NCBI RefSeq assembly: GCF_025384765.1
Contig: NZ_VHLL01000004.1
Span: 124,001-188,000 of the forward strand
Direction: 5' to 3'
DNA: 64,000 nt
DNA from: Methanoculleus formosensis
GTDB lineage: Archaea > Halobacteriota > Methanomicrobia > Methanomicrobiales > Methanoculleaceae
Shown here: piece after piece, positions 33,044 to 42,636 of the stretch
Numbering within the stretch: the stretch's first letter is position 1
Layout of the letters: each line of letters begins with the position of its first letter
Notes under the pieces: generated by a model
What the model saw: the letters and a program-made list of their open reading frames with translations, nothing else
Told to the model about the DNA's origin: nothing
The model's database searches: none
Position numbers and translations under genes: made by a program

Positions 33044-34966
33044 ATGGGATGTGGATGGATATCAACCCTGCCTGAATTTCTGGACGCACCTGCGGAGGAA
33101 ATTCTTGAGTCATTGAAAAACTTTATCGGCGAGAGAAATCCCTCACAGGAGATCGCATGGAGCAACAGCATTGCAGTAATGCAACAACAGTTTCGCCGGC
33201 TGCTTGATCTTAATGCAGATACAGCTGGTTATTCTGTTATCCTGGAATATGAACTCCCAAGAGAGGGCGGGAGGCGACCAGATGCTGTCCTGCTCGGAAC
33301 AGGGTTCATAGCAGTTCTTGAATTTAAGGATAAGAGGGACCCTAAATCTTCAGACATTGATCAGGCTGTTGCATATGCCCGGGACTTGAAGAACTATCAT
33401 TCGGAGTCCCATACAGCAGCATTTTACTCGATACTTGTTCCAACAAAAAACAGTGCGGCCCCTGTCATTAAGCCGTCTGCCCTAATAATATCGCCGCATT
33501 TTCTTGCTGACGAGATAAATGTCATCAGCAGAGCGCATAATGGGCCCCAAATTAATGCTGAAACATGGGTTCAAGGAGAGTACGAGCCTTTGCCGACGTT
33601 AATTGAGGCTGCATACCGGTTATTCAACAGTCAGCCCCTATCACAGATCAGGAGTGCAAAAAGTGCTAACATTCCTGAAACGGTCAAACGTATTGTCGAT
33701 ATATGCTATGAAGCGTCGCAGACGGGTACTCGTCACCTAGTTTTGCTGACGGGAGCGCCAGGAGCAGGGAAGACGCTGGTAGGGCTGCAGATTGCACATA
33801 CTCCAGATCTCAAAGAGCTTACAGTCGAATGCGACACACGAAGGAAAGGGGCTCCTGCAGTCTTTCTATCTGGCAATGGCCCTTTGGTGAACGTGCTTCA
33901 AGATGCTCTTAAACAGAAATCTGGAGACAGAGCCCCTCTTGTGAAGGGAATAAGAGCATATCTAAAGTACCATTGCTTCGAAAGGCCGCAGTCGATACCC
34001 CCAGAACATATTCTAATATTTGACGAAGCCCAGCGTGCTTGGAGCTCTGACCTTGTTTACAAAAATCATAAGGCAGAAGTATCTGAACCGGACCTCCTGC
34101 TGAGCATTGCAGAGAAGATCCCAGAATGGAGCGTCATTCTTGCGCTAATTGGTGAAGGGCAGGAGATTTATCAAGGGGAGGAGGGTGGAATTCAGCAATG
34201 GGCGGATGCCTTAAGCAAATGTGATACCGCAGCATGGCAGGTCCACTGTCCACCGCATTTGAAAGATGCTTTTGCAGCCACAACAACTTCCTGCAACAGC
34301 GACCCCTTCTTGCATTTGAATGTCTCTTTGCGGACCCACCAGGCCGAAACGCTCCATACATGGGTCGCTCTTCTCCTAAACAACCCGCTTGACAACCTGA
34401 ATGCGCTTCAGCGAATGGCTAGTGAGATCACTGCATCTGGTTACCCCCTATATATCACCGACAGCCTTGATGCCGCAAAGGCATATGTCCGTGAGCGTTA
34501 TGCCAACAGTGATAAGCGGTTTGGGCTGCTCGCGTCACGGTATGCAGGTGGTCTCCAGCAGATTGGCATCGATAATACACAATACTGGGGACGAGAAAAC
34601 CGCCATAAAAACCTGAACTACATTCGATGGTTCAATGCAAATCCTCGTGAACCTGAATCCTGCTGCTCTCTCTCCAGGCCAGCTACAGAATTTGAATGTC
34701 AGGGTTTAGAGGTTGATTTCCCTGTTTTGGTATGGGGGGACGATTACACCTTTGATGGGGAGCACTGGGACGCTAAAATGCGGACTACCGCACGGATCAA
34801 GGATGTGCGGACAATCCGAATGAATGCATATCGTGTGCTGATGACGCGAGGACGGGATGGACTGTGTGTTTATATTCCAATTAATAACAGCAAGTTTGCC
34901 AAACCGCTTAAGCAGACTTATACCATTCTCCACCAGTCAGGTATGAGAGAACTGCAGAAGATCTGA
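33044..34966 (+). CDS. nuclease-DUF2075 ATPase/helicase fusion, DISARM accessory
   Basis: 640 residues, five bases after drmC and so in the same operon. N-terminal PD-(D/E)XK-type nuclease features: RRPDAVL near residue 78 and AVLEFKDK near 90-96, giving D and E-x-K. The middle and C-terminal part is DUF2075, an SF1-like ATPase: Walker A TGAPGAGKTL near 238-247, Walker B LIFDEAQRAW near 325, and RVLMTRGRDGL near 598. It is not part of the standard DISARM list. A DNA-end processing or nuclease effector role is inferred. It converges with the large helicase on the other strand. Confidence 0.8.
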   Translation: MGCGWISTLPEFLDAPAEEILESLKNFIGERNPSQEIAWSNSIAVMQQQFRRLLDLNADTAGYSVILEYELPREGGRRPDAVLLGTGFIAVLEFKDKRDPKSSDIDQAVAYARDLKNYHSESHTAAFYSILVPTKNSAAPVIKPSALIISPHFLADEINVISRAHNGPQINAETWVQGEYEPLPTLIEAAYRLFNSQPLSQIRSAKSANIPETVKRIVDICYEASQTGTRHLVLLTGAPGAGKTLVGLQIAHTPDLKELTVECDTRRKGAPAVFLSGNGPLVNVLQDALKQKSGDRAPLVKGIRAYLKYHCFERPQSIPPEHILIFDEAQRAWSSDLVYKNHKAEVSEPDLLLSIAEKIPEWSVILALIGEGQEIYQGEEGGIQQWADALSKCDTAAWQVHCPPHLKDAFAATTTSCNSDPFLHLNVSLRTHQAETLHTWVALLLNNPLDNLNALQRMASEITASGYPLYITDSLDAAKAYVRERYANSDKRFGLLASRYAGGLQQIGIDNTQYWGRENRHKNLNYIRWFNANPREPESCCSLSRPATEFECQGLEVDFPVLVWGDDYTFDGEHWDAKMRTTARIKDVRTIRMNAYRVLMTRGRDGLCVYIPINNSKFAKPLKQTYTILHQSGMRELQKI

Positions 34967-35022
34967 CGGCAGGCAGATCTTTCGCAGGTCAGTTTTCACA
35001 CCTATAACTGCATTTAGATGTT

Positions 35023-38000
35023 CTATTCCTCGCCCCTTTCGGGAATATAGGTGAGGATTTTGACTTCATGTCCATCTATACTAGCAGCCCCGATTTGAGT
35101 TCTGCAGAGATCTCTCAGGACTTTCCAGAGCAGCGCTGAATTATAGTAATCAAGATCAGATGGAACATAATTGATCAACTCTTCTGAGCAAATTACAATC
35201 AGGCGCTCCTCTGATCGAGTGAAAGCAACATTTGTTCTGTTTAGATTGAGAATGAACTCAACATTGCTGCTGATGGCAGAGGGATCGCTGACTGTTGCTG
35301 ATACAATAACCGTTGGGCGCTCGCCACCTTGCAGGCGCTCAACAGTGTCAATAATATCGATAGAATTATTGTCTATAAACAGATCGGTCAGTTGGCTCCT
35401 TTGAGCTTTATATGGAGTAATGATAGCAACGGAGCTGACTGGCAGATTATCTCCTGCTTGTATGATCTCCTGGATTATCTTTATTTCAACGGTGTTGTAT
35501 CGCCGGGATTCCTGTTCTGAGTGAAGCACAAGATAAATGCCGCTACCGCCACGCCAAATACATTCCCATGAACCCAAATCGTCCGCTTGGACGTTTGAAA
35601 CAGACTTTTTAACCCCTTCTAGAGCAATGCCATCCATTTTATATATGCGAGAAATTAACTCGACAATCTGAGGGGGGAGTCTGAACGTGCGGTTTAATCT
35701 TGATACACAAAGTGAACTCTGCGAAGGCGCTTCACTTGCTTCACTGAGATTTAATATTGACTGGAACGCGCTTAAATGCGGCTGATAGTACACAACGGGA
35801 GGTCGGTCTTCGTCCTCCCAATCGTGTGCAACAATTGGAGCAAGCTGACGGTGATCTCCAACGAGCATAATCTCACCGTTCTGCCTCACAAGTTTAGCAA
35901 GCGCAAGGAAATGGGGAAACACCATCATACTGGCTTCATCCACAATGAGGATTGATACACTGAAGCCGCCTAGGTTTTTGTATTGTTTGCCTCCATCGAG
36001 TTTATTAGCCATTTTCAGGATAGTGCTCGTTGTTCCTCCAATTATTACCACTGAATTTTTAGTCAGATTATCAACTTTTCTCTTGCAAGAATCTGCATTG
36101 ATATTTTCAATTGGAGCGGGAGCTGGATGCTCCCCCATCTTTTCCCGGTTTGAGTGCACTTTGGCTATGGTAATATAGGGGCATTTCAAGCCGTCCTTGG
36201 AAGAACATTGAAGAAATTCTTCTCTGTTTTGTGCCATTTTATTTAGTAGATTATTAACCGCGGTATGTGTATGCGCCGCAACCAGAACTACGTCTCCAAC
36301 ATCGCAACGATTTAGTATCCGCATGAGAACTGCTACGGAGGTGGTTGCAGATTTACCCGTGCCGGGGGGGCCTTGCAGCAATTGAATTCGTGTGTTGAGG
36401 CCGTCTAATATTCCCTTCTTCTGGTCATCTGAAAGCGGATATCTATTATGGAAGCTAAATCCATTAACTAAGGAAGAGTATGTTTCCATCACGTGGGCTT
36501 CAATCGGCTCCTTTTCAGCGATATTTGGGCTTTTGGGGTCAAACCATTCTCCCACATGGTTTGACCGAGGCGAGAGAAGTTTCTCCTCAACTCTGCCTGC
36601 TACATAGTCCGACACATTTTCATCGATAGTGGCAAAAGGAAAAACAACCTCATTTGACGGGTATCCTCGGCTAGATAACAGATACCTTGACTCTCCAGAG
36701 TATATAACATGGAGAACAACTTCCCCGGTGCTCCAGTCTATCGATGTAATGGTGCAGGTGCTTCCTCCACGACGGAGCTGACCTATCGTTTGCCCCCGGT
36801 TTGGATCCCCTAAGCATGGACTCAGTCTGACGAAGGAACCCTCCCCAAATGCGCAACGCTTTCGCAATGACGCGAGATCGATATCGTAACCATCCAGTAT
36901 TATTTCTGCCTCAAGATCAGTTGAACTAGTGGAAAACACATTTCTTAATGGAATGGTTTTTCCTGAAGGAACCCTATTAATAGACGGCAATAGATTCTCT
37001 GAGATCCAGTTGGCACACTTAATGTAATGATCCAACTGCAGAAAATCGATTGCAGAATCGATAGCATGCGACACGTCCAGATTGAATACTTTCAGTTTGT
37101 CAATATTTAAGTGAGGCTTTTCGAGATCAGGATTTTTATTCTCGATGTTCTCCTCGATCCAGCGGAGTGCTGTTGCCCTGGCCTCTAAGTAAGCCTCTAT
37201 CATACCTGTTGCACTGCCTGCTCTTAGGTATCTCGAAAGATGCTCTCTTCCAAATTCGTCCAGGTCCGGGTCATCAAGGTCTGGAAGCATTGGGGATTGC
37301 CAATAGGCATGCCAATATGGGAGCGTTAAATTATCTTCAAATCGGCTACGCATTTCGAATAAATGCTTGCATCCCTCATCTTTCTTCTTAGCCCATTCAC
37401 TGGTTTCTGGCCAGTAGTTCAACTTCGTTTTAAAGTCAAATATATCCTGAGTGAATAAACGGTCTAGAAAAACAGTTTCACCATCCACTTCCCTGCGCCA
37501 ATGATAGTGCCTTCCAAACCAAGGGAGCGATGCAACGACAGAAAGGCCGCGCCCTGTCCAGCCAAGGGCAAATCTCCTATCAACCTCTTGCTGAACACAG
37601 GAGTATATCAGTTGTTCTAATCCTGCTCGGCAACCGAGCAATTCATTTAGATGGCTTAGAAGATTTGTATTGACTCTGGCGCATGCATCAACAAGCCTCT
37701 TCATTTCGATGGGTGACCAAACATAGAAATGAATCGGCGCCATTTTTGGTTTTGATGCGACAAGGGATGAAATTGCCCTTACCAGCTCGTAAAAGAAGTC
37801 ATGAATCAGGGATTCTTCAACGCCGTTATCATGCAACATCTCTCCAGTCCACTCGCGTCGGATTGTCTTAAGAACAACCTTGCTGAAGTTCTCATTAAAT
37901 TCAGAATATTCGTACTGACGTTTGCCATCTGGCCATTTGCCTTGATATCTTCGTTCCTGCAAGTGGGGTATGAACAGGGGTTTCTTCTGTTCGTCAAATA

Positions 38001-39204
38001 TAATTGGGGTATGGACTTGGCCATCACTTCTGGTTACATGTGCAGCAAGGGCAAGGAGCCGGTTTTCGGCATAATCATACTCAACCGCCAAGTAGACTCG
38101 GATTAGACGAGTTCCATTTTGGTCGTGCTCAGGGAGTTGACTTTGAATATGATAGCCATAAGACCATACAGGAAATGTTTCTGGATCTTCCTCCCCTCCA
38201 GGCAGAGTCTTTCTCCGGACCCTTGCTTTGTTGATAAGATGATCAAGATTCTCATTAAACCCAGGATCCGCTCTAATGCACTGTGCGACTGGGCTGTCAG
38301 CGTCGAGTTGAGCTAAATCATCAATACTGTTTATGCCATTTCTGCGCAGAACTCGGACGATTGAAGCATTTGCTGAGATCAACTCAATTCTTCGGAAGCG
38401 TGCGCTTTCTGGGAAGCACTGGATGTTATAGATGCACCCATCACACTTCTTCTCCAGTTGGTAACTCAAATCCTGCAGATTTGAACGGACAATTCGATCG
38501 AGTTTTCCATCGGATGCGAGCATCCGCCGAAGATCCTCTTCTTCCCGTTCAAGATTGGGAATTGGTTCAAGATCCTGAATGCCCTGTATGCTGTTAGTTG
38601 TCTCGTCTATTCTCGCCACAATGCATTTTATATTCTCATCGCGCACACGAGTTCCGTTGATCCACACGCCCTCATCCTGAATCATCTTGAGGAGTATGAG
38701 CCGATAGAGGGAGACCTGCATCCGATGATAAGTCTGGTCGCTCCTGCTGGCTTTGCATTCAACCAGCAACACAATCGGGCTCCCGTTTTCCCACCTGACA
38801 AGAACGAAGTCGATATTACCTTTCAGATGGAATGCTCCGAGGGATGTGTCGACATGGATTTCGCGTCCATATGCTTTCTTATCAGGAGTTAAATTTTGGA
38901 TTTCGTGGTAAAAATCATCCCAATGGGTTGCTCTTTCAGTTTCTATTTTGCCCTGGATATTTGTTACGTCGTTATAGCCGCTTTTTTTGAGTGTTTTTTC
39001 CCACTCATCCTCAAACATTCTTCCTCTTTTCTGTAAAATTAAATCAAGAGGATTCAGCCTTCGAGTAAAGAACGGTACATCTTTCCTTATTTCTGCATCG
39101 TGAGTTACTAGAAAGAAACGACGTTCGCAGGAATCACACCGAATAAATTCTCCAACATCAGTTACTTTAATATCTGTTGTATATTCGCTGTCGTTTTCAC
39201 CCAT
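35023..39204 (-). CDS. Dna2/Cas4-like Fe-S nuclease fused to SF1 (UPF1-like) helicase
   Basis: 1393 residues. N-terminal RecB/Cas4-type nuclease: CDSCERRFFL at residues 19-28, GNIDFVLVRW near 130, VECKASRSDQTYHRMQ near 148-162, and a trailing CDGCIYNIQC near 255-264, so the four cysteines for a 4Fe-4S cluster are in the Cas4/Dna2 order. About 650 residues without motifs follow. The C-terminal SF1B helicase has GPPGTGKSATT near 948, IVDEASM near 1086, GDHRQLAPIV, ITPYKAQRSQL and LNRTNVAFTRSEERL near 1324. Dna2 relatives cut 5' flaps and resect ends. In this block it would be an additional nuclease for invading DNA; that is inference. Confidence 0.85.
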   Translation of the reverse strand: MGENDSEYTTDIKVTDVGEFIRCDSCERRFFLVTHDAEIRKDVPFFTRRLNPLDLILQKRGRMFEDEWEKTLKKSGYNDVTNIQGKIETERATHWDDFYHEIQNLTPDKKAYGREIHVDTSLGAFHLKGNIDFVLVRWENGSPIVLLVECKASRSDQTYHRMQVSLYRLILLKMIQDEGVWINGTRVRDENIKCIVARIDETTNSIQGIQDLEPIPNLEREEEDLRRMLASDGKLDRIVRSNLQDLSYQLEKKCDGCIYNIQCFPESARFRRIELISANASIVRVLRRNGINSIDDLAQLDADSPVAQCIRADPGFNENLDHLINKARVRRKTLPGGEEDPETFPVWSYGYHIQSQLPEHDQNGTRLIRVYLAVEYDYAENRLLALAAHVTRSDGQVHTPIIFDEQKKPLFIPHLQERRYQGKWPDGKRQYEYSEFNENFSKVVLKTIRREWTGEMLHDNGVEESLIHDFFYELVRAISSLVASKPKMAPIHFYVWSPIEMKRLVDACARVNTNLLSHLNELLGCRAGLEQLIYSCVQQEVDRRFALGWTGRGLSVVASLPWFGRHYHWRREVDGETVFLDRLFTQDIFDFKTKLNYWPETSEWAKKKDEGCKHLFEMRSRFEDNLTLPYWHAYWQSPMLPDLDDPDLDEFGREHLSRYLRAGSATGMIEAYLEARATALRWIEENIENKNPDLEKPHLNIDKLKVFNLDVSHAIDSAIDFLQLDHYIKCANWISENLLPSINRVPSGKTIPLRNVFSTSSTDLEAEIILDGYDIDLASLRKRCAFGEGSFVRLSPCLGDPNRGQTIGQLRRGGSTCTITSIDWSTGEVVLHVIYSGESRYLLSSRGYPSNEVVFPFATIDENVSDYVAGRVEEKLLSPRSNHVGEWFDPKSPNIAEKEPIEAHVMETYSSLVNGFSFHNRYPLSDDQKKGILDGLNTRIQLLQGPPGTGKSATTSVAVLMRILNRCDVGDVVLVAAHTHTAVNNLLNKMAQNREEFLQCSSKDGLKCPYITIAKVHSNREKMGEHPAPAPIENINADSCKRKVDNLTKNSVVIIGGTTSTILKMANKLDGGKQYKNLGGFSVSILIVDEASMMVFPHFLALAKLVRQNGEIMLVGDHRQLAPIVAHDWEDEDRPPVVYYQPHLSAFQSILNLSEASEAPSQSSLCVSRLNRTFRLPPQIVELISRIYKMDGIALEGVKKSVSNVQADDLGSWECIWRGGSGIYLVLHSEQESRRYNTVEIKIIQEIIQAGDNLPVSSVAIITPYKAQRSQLTDLFIDNNSIDIIDTVERLQGGERPTVIVSATVSDPSAISSNVEFILNLNRTNVAFTRSEERLIVICSEELINYVPSDLDYYNSALLWKVLRDLCRTQIGAASIDGHEVKILTYIPERGEE

Positions 39205-39388
39205 CCCTAGACCCTCGGTGACAGTTGGATACTAATCATAGATGCATCTCTGCTGGTTAAAATACCCTCTATGTTTGAGCAAGTGATATTACGCGAGAAC
39301 TTGTAAATAGGTTCGGCTTGGTCCTTACACAGAGTTTTGCGTCTCAGAAATCCTGCATTAGTTGCTAAGCTAAATGTACCCTAATGAA
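39205..39388. other. intergenic region upstream of the Dna2-like gene
   Basis: 184 bases between the methyltransferase stop and the Dna2-like start, both minus strand. On the minus strand GGGTATTTTAACC at about 39257-39269 could be a TATA-like element for the Dna2-like gene; GAGGG and AGGG just before its ATG could serve as ribosome site. So the big gene may be transcribed separately from the methyltransferase. Confidence 0.4.
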
Positions 39389-40552
39389 TTATTCGCTACG
39401 ATCTATGAGCATCCTTTTAATCTGCTCCGCAATGGCCTTTGCCATCAGTGGAGGCACAGCATCAGCAACCTGCTGATACTGTGAGTCACGGATGCCTTTG
39501 AACTCGTACCAGTCGGGGAATGACTGCAGGCGGGCAGCTTCCCTCACCGAAAGCCCTCGATTCTGGCGTGGGTGAATGAACATGCTTTTCCTGACGTTGT
39601 TAATAGTAGGACTCGGCTCATCCTCTTTTAGACGCCGGTATATTCCAGAGTGACATCTACTTTTGTCCTCGTAGTTCTTAAGCAGATGATCGGGAATACT
39701 CTCCCAGTTTTCCCCTTGCTTGATGTGCTTGTAGCGCTCTAGGACGATATCGCTGCTCTTTGTCGTATTGTGATTCAGCACCTGCGATGACAAAATACTC
39801 CAAAGTGGCGTTTCCCGCATCTGCCTCGCGTAACTGCTCAAATGCTCTGCTTCAGGATACTCATACACATCCTGCAGGCAGCCTGGCTCTGCCTCAGGCA
39901 GATCGAACAGGGCATCCTGCACGGCAACTGCCTTGTCAACGGTCCTCACTGGAAATTTGATTCTGCCACCGTATTCGGGCTTCAACTTCTCTGGTTTTAT
40001 TCCAATGATAATGACTCGTTTTCTTGTCTGCGGGACGCCATACTCAGAGGCATCCAGGATCGCTTTATCCATAACGTATCCGAGCTCATCATGGAGTTTC
40101 TTCTCAATATCTTCGATGATCCCCCCTTTTCCCATTGACAGGAGCCCAACTACATTCTCAAACATGAAGAAATCTGGCTGGAGAGTTTCAACTAACCTAA
40201 TATAATCCTTATATAGGCTATTATATGGATTTTCAGGATTCCGTGTTTTGGTATTTGCTGACGAAAAGCCTCGGCAAGGCGGACCGCCGATAATTCCCTG
40301 AATGCGGAAATTTTTCGCTTCAAAAGTCTGTAAAATCTTATCCGATTCTACAGTTCTAATGTCCTTTGCTTCCGCGCAATGATAGTTGTCTTCGCCCTTG
40401 GCCTCGTGTATTTTCGCGTGATTCAATCTTATCGTATTTAGAGCATCTGGATTGACATCCATGGAGTAGGCGATATCAAATCCCGCCAGTGCAAAGCCCA
40501 AGCTAAGTCCGCCGGGTCCGCAAAAGATATCCAGTACTCCATTTTTTTGCAT
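39389..40552 (-). CDS. drmMII: DNA (cytosine-5) methyltransferase, DrmMII of DISARM
   Basis: 387 residues. All main C5-methyltransferase motifs are seen: motif I DIFCGPGGLSLGF (8-20), motif IV GGPPCRGFSSAN with catalytic Cys93, motif VI FENVVGLL (ENV 132-134), motif VIII QTRKRVIIIG (175-184) and the C-terminal motifs IX/X (SPTINNVRKS, LSVREAARLQSFPDWY). Class 2 DISARM uses such an enzyme to protect host DNA. The recognition sequence depends on the variable region about 230-310 and cannot be read from sequence. It has its own promoter and points away from the right boundary. Confidence 0.93.
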   Translation of the reverse strand: MQKNGVLDIFCGPGGLSLGFALAGFDIAYSMDVNPDALNTIRLNHAKIHEAKGEDNYHCAEAKDIRTVESDKILQTFEAKNFRIQGIIGGPPCRGFSSANTKTRNPENPYNSLYKDYIRLVETLQPDFFMFENVVGLLSMGKGGIIEDIEKKLHDELGYVMDKAILDASEYGVPQTRKRVIIIGIKPEKLKPEYGGRIKFPVRTVDKAVAVQDALFDLPEAEPGCLQDVYEYPEAEHLSSYARQMRETPLWSILSSQVLNHNTTKSSDIVLERYKHIKQGENWESIPDHLLKNYEDKSRCHSGIYRRLKEDEPSPTINNVRKSMFIHPRQNRGLSVREAARLQSFPDWYEFKGIRDSQYQQVADAVPPLMAKAIAEQIKRMLIDRSE

Positions 40553-40980
40553 GCTAGTTCACTAGTGTGTACAGTTTAGTATTTACTATTTAAAAGATAT
40601 CAGCCTTGCTTTGTGTTGCGTAGACATTCTGCCGATTGCTCAACTCAAGATGATTATCAGCCACCCGCACACTGCCACCGCAATATCCAGTTCGCAACAT
40701 AGTATGGCCACACCTGCTCCCGCCAGGCCGGACCGGTCTGCTCCTGTGGCAGCTCCGCGTTCCTCCTGAGCTGCCAACGTCGTTTCTTATGTGAAGGGGA
40801 AGGTTAAGTCGCAAAGATAACGTTAGACTTAGTCCCCGATATCACCATGTCCGGCAGATTTGGAGTAACCACTGCTATGAGTTATGCCCTAAACTCAGAA
40901 TGAAAAACCCAAGCCAACAAAACACTCAGAAAAACAACAGGGACCGGGCGGGAACTGAAAACTCCGCCCCCAAACAACCC
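40553..40980. other. right edge of the A/T-rich block
   Basis: No gene in 428 bases. Base composition changes from A/T-rich to GC-rich at about 40640-40700. At 40960-40990 C-rich runs precede the end of the ATPase gene. I see no tRNA end, direct repeat or integrase here, so the mode of insertion remains open. Confidence 0.5.
40586..40598 (-). promoter_or_regulatory. TATA box of the methyltransferase gene
   Basis: On the minus strand CTTTTAAATAGT lies about 38 bases before the ATG at 40552, a suitable distance for a short leader. The surrounding bases are A/T-rich. Confidence 0.5.
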
Positions 40981-42636
40981 CTAACCCCCCACCCCCAGCT
41001 CCTCCGACCCCGTAATCGCCCGGACAATGCCGGCAACGACCGCCCGCTCTTCCGGCTGCAGCCTCGTGTAATACAGTCGCGTATCCTTCGCCTCGACGAT
41101 TGCCACGGCATCCGCGACCGGCTTCAGGAACTCCTCCCACCCGGCGCCCCCGGACACGATGATCTCGCGGACGGCGCTCCCGACCGCGGAGACCTCCCCC
41201 TTCCTTGCGAGTCGTTTCAGGAACCCTGCCGTCATCCTCCGTGCCGTTGCCGGGTCCAGGCGGCCCGCGTGCCCATACACCGCCCGGATCAGCGAGAGGC
41301 CGTTTGCCCGGTTCCCGGCCAGCAGTTCCTCGCCCGCGAGATCGAGCGCGAGGTGCACGAACTGGTCCGGGTCGTCGGGCTCTTCCCCGGCCTGCAGCGC
41401 CGCGAGCACATCCACCCGCCTCCCGGCCGCGGTCCGGGCCGGCAGGGCAACGCCTTCCATAACACCCGACGCCCCCCGGTGCGTTGTATCGACGGCTGCC
41501 GGCCGCTCATGCCAGACCTCCAGGAACCCGATGAGGGCAAACACCCGGTCCCGGCCGGCCGGCGTTCGCATCGCCCGCCACAGCGCGAAAATCCTATCCC
41601 GGGCCTCGTAGGTCGTCCTCTTCTTCATCGGGCGGGAGACGACGTAGCCCTCGGCCTCCAGCCGCCGGAGCTGCGCGTTCACCGTCGCGAGGTTCAGCCG
41701 GGCGCGCTCTGCGACGTCTTTGGGCGTGAGCGGGGTCTCTGCGGCGAGGATCGTGTCGAGGATGAGCCGCCGCTGCCCCGGAAGCCTCCGGAAGACCTCC
41801 CGGTAGTAGGGCGTCTGCTCGTCCGCCAGCTGAAATAAGGCCTCCGCCGCCTTGCCTGCTCCGCACAGCGAGAGGATCTCGCAAGCCCGGACCACCAGCC
41901 CCGGGTTGCCGCCGACGAGGTGCCAGAGGGCCTCGATGCCGGACTCGTAGTCGCCGAAGTGCTCGATGAAGGCGGTGTTGCCGTCGACCTCCGCGACCCT
42001 CCGCATGAGGTCCTTTGATTCGGCGCAGTCGAGCTCCCGGAGGTGAAAGACCCGGAAGAAGTTGTAAAACGGTTCCTCGTGATCGAGGACGCCGGGAAAG
42101 AGCGACGGCGCCGACGCGATGACCGAGAGGTTATCTGCCCGCTGGAAGACCGACCGCAGCGCCCGGACCTCGGGCCTCCCCATCTGGGAGAAGACATCGT
42201 GGATGTTCTCGACGAAGACCACGACCTGCCTCTCCCCGGCCGATGCGGCGATCCTCTCGACCGCGGCCTCGCGGACCAGCGAATCCTCGCCGAGCGCGGC
42301 CACATCGGAGGTCTCGACCCCCATCCCCGCGAGCACCTGGAGAAAGAAGTCGGAAGCCCTGAATATCGAGTACTCCTCCCCTGCAAGGTTTACCGGGATC
42401 ACCCGGCCGGAGAGCCCATCAAGCATCCTGTGGCAGAGCAGGCTCATCAGGTGGGACTTCCCGGCGCCCCGGTCCCCGACCAGGAGGAAGAACCGCGGCG
42501 TCCCGGAGCCGGACGCCCGGTCCATTTCGTCGAACAGGCTCCCCAGGAGTTCCTGCCGGCCGACGAGAAGGTGCTCAAACGTCTCCCTCTCAAGGGCCGC
42601 GGGGAAAGAGCGGTAACACCTACCAGGTGCCGGCAT
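40981..42636 (-). CDS. P-loop ATPase with winged-helix domain
   Basis: 551 residues. Walker A GDRGAGKSH (54-62), Walker B-like VVVFVENIHDVF near 137, and an AAA/STAND-type lid (GGNPGLVVRACEIL near 245). A winged helix follows near 300-350 (TPKDVAERARLNLATVNAQLRRLEAEGYV). The C-terminal 180 residues are helical without a known domain. It overlaps the end of the upstream ATPase gene by 17 bases. The make-up resembles archaeal Orc/STAND-like signalling ATPases. A role in defence is possible from position beside DISARM but not shown. Confidence 0.75.
   Translation of the reverse strand: MPAPGRCYRSFPAALERETFEHLLVGRQELLGSLFDEMDRASGSGTPRFFLLVGDRGAGKSHLMSLLCHRMLDGLSGRVIPVNLAGEEYSIFRASDFFLQVLAGMGVETSDVAALGEDSLVREAAVERIAASAGERQVVVFVENIHDVFSQMGRPEVRALRSVFQRADNLSVIASAPSLFPGVLDHEEPFYNFFRVFHLRELDCAESKDLMRRVAEVDGNTAFIEHFGDYESGIEALWHLVGGNPGLVVRACEILSLCGAGKAAEALFQLADEQTPYYREVFRRLPGQRRLILDTILAAETPLTPKDVAERARLNLATVNAQLRRLEAEGYVVSRPMKKRTTYEARDRIFALWRAMRTPAGRDRVFALIGFLEVWHERPAAVDTTHRGASGVMEGVALPARTAAGRRVDVLAALQAGEEPDDPDQFVHLALDLAGEELLAGNRANGLSLIRAVYGHAGRLDPATARRMTAGFLKRLARKGEVSAVGSAVREIIVSGGAGWEEFLKPVADAVAIVEAKDTRLYYTRLQPEERAVVAGIVRAITGSEELGVGG

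Noticed and set aside
35023-39204. Cas4 or CRISPR-associated identity of the large nuclease-helicase
   Set aside because: Only the nuclease domain is Cas4-like; the SF1 helicase part and absence of cas genes point to a Dna2-type protein.
23690-40700. Provirus or integrative element carrying DISARM
   Set aside because: No integrase, capsid, terminase or flanking direct repeats visible, and the tRNA genes lie several kilobases away from the borders.
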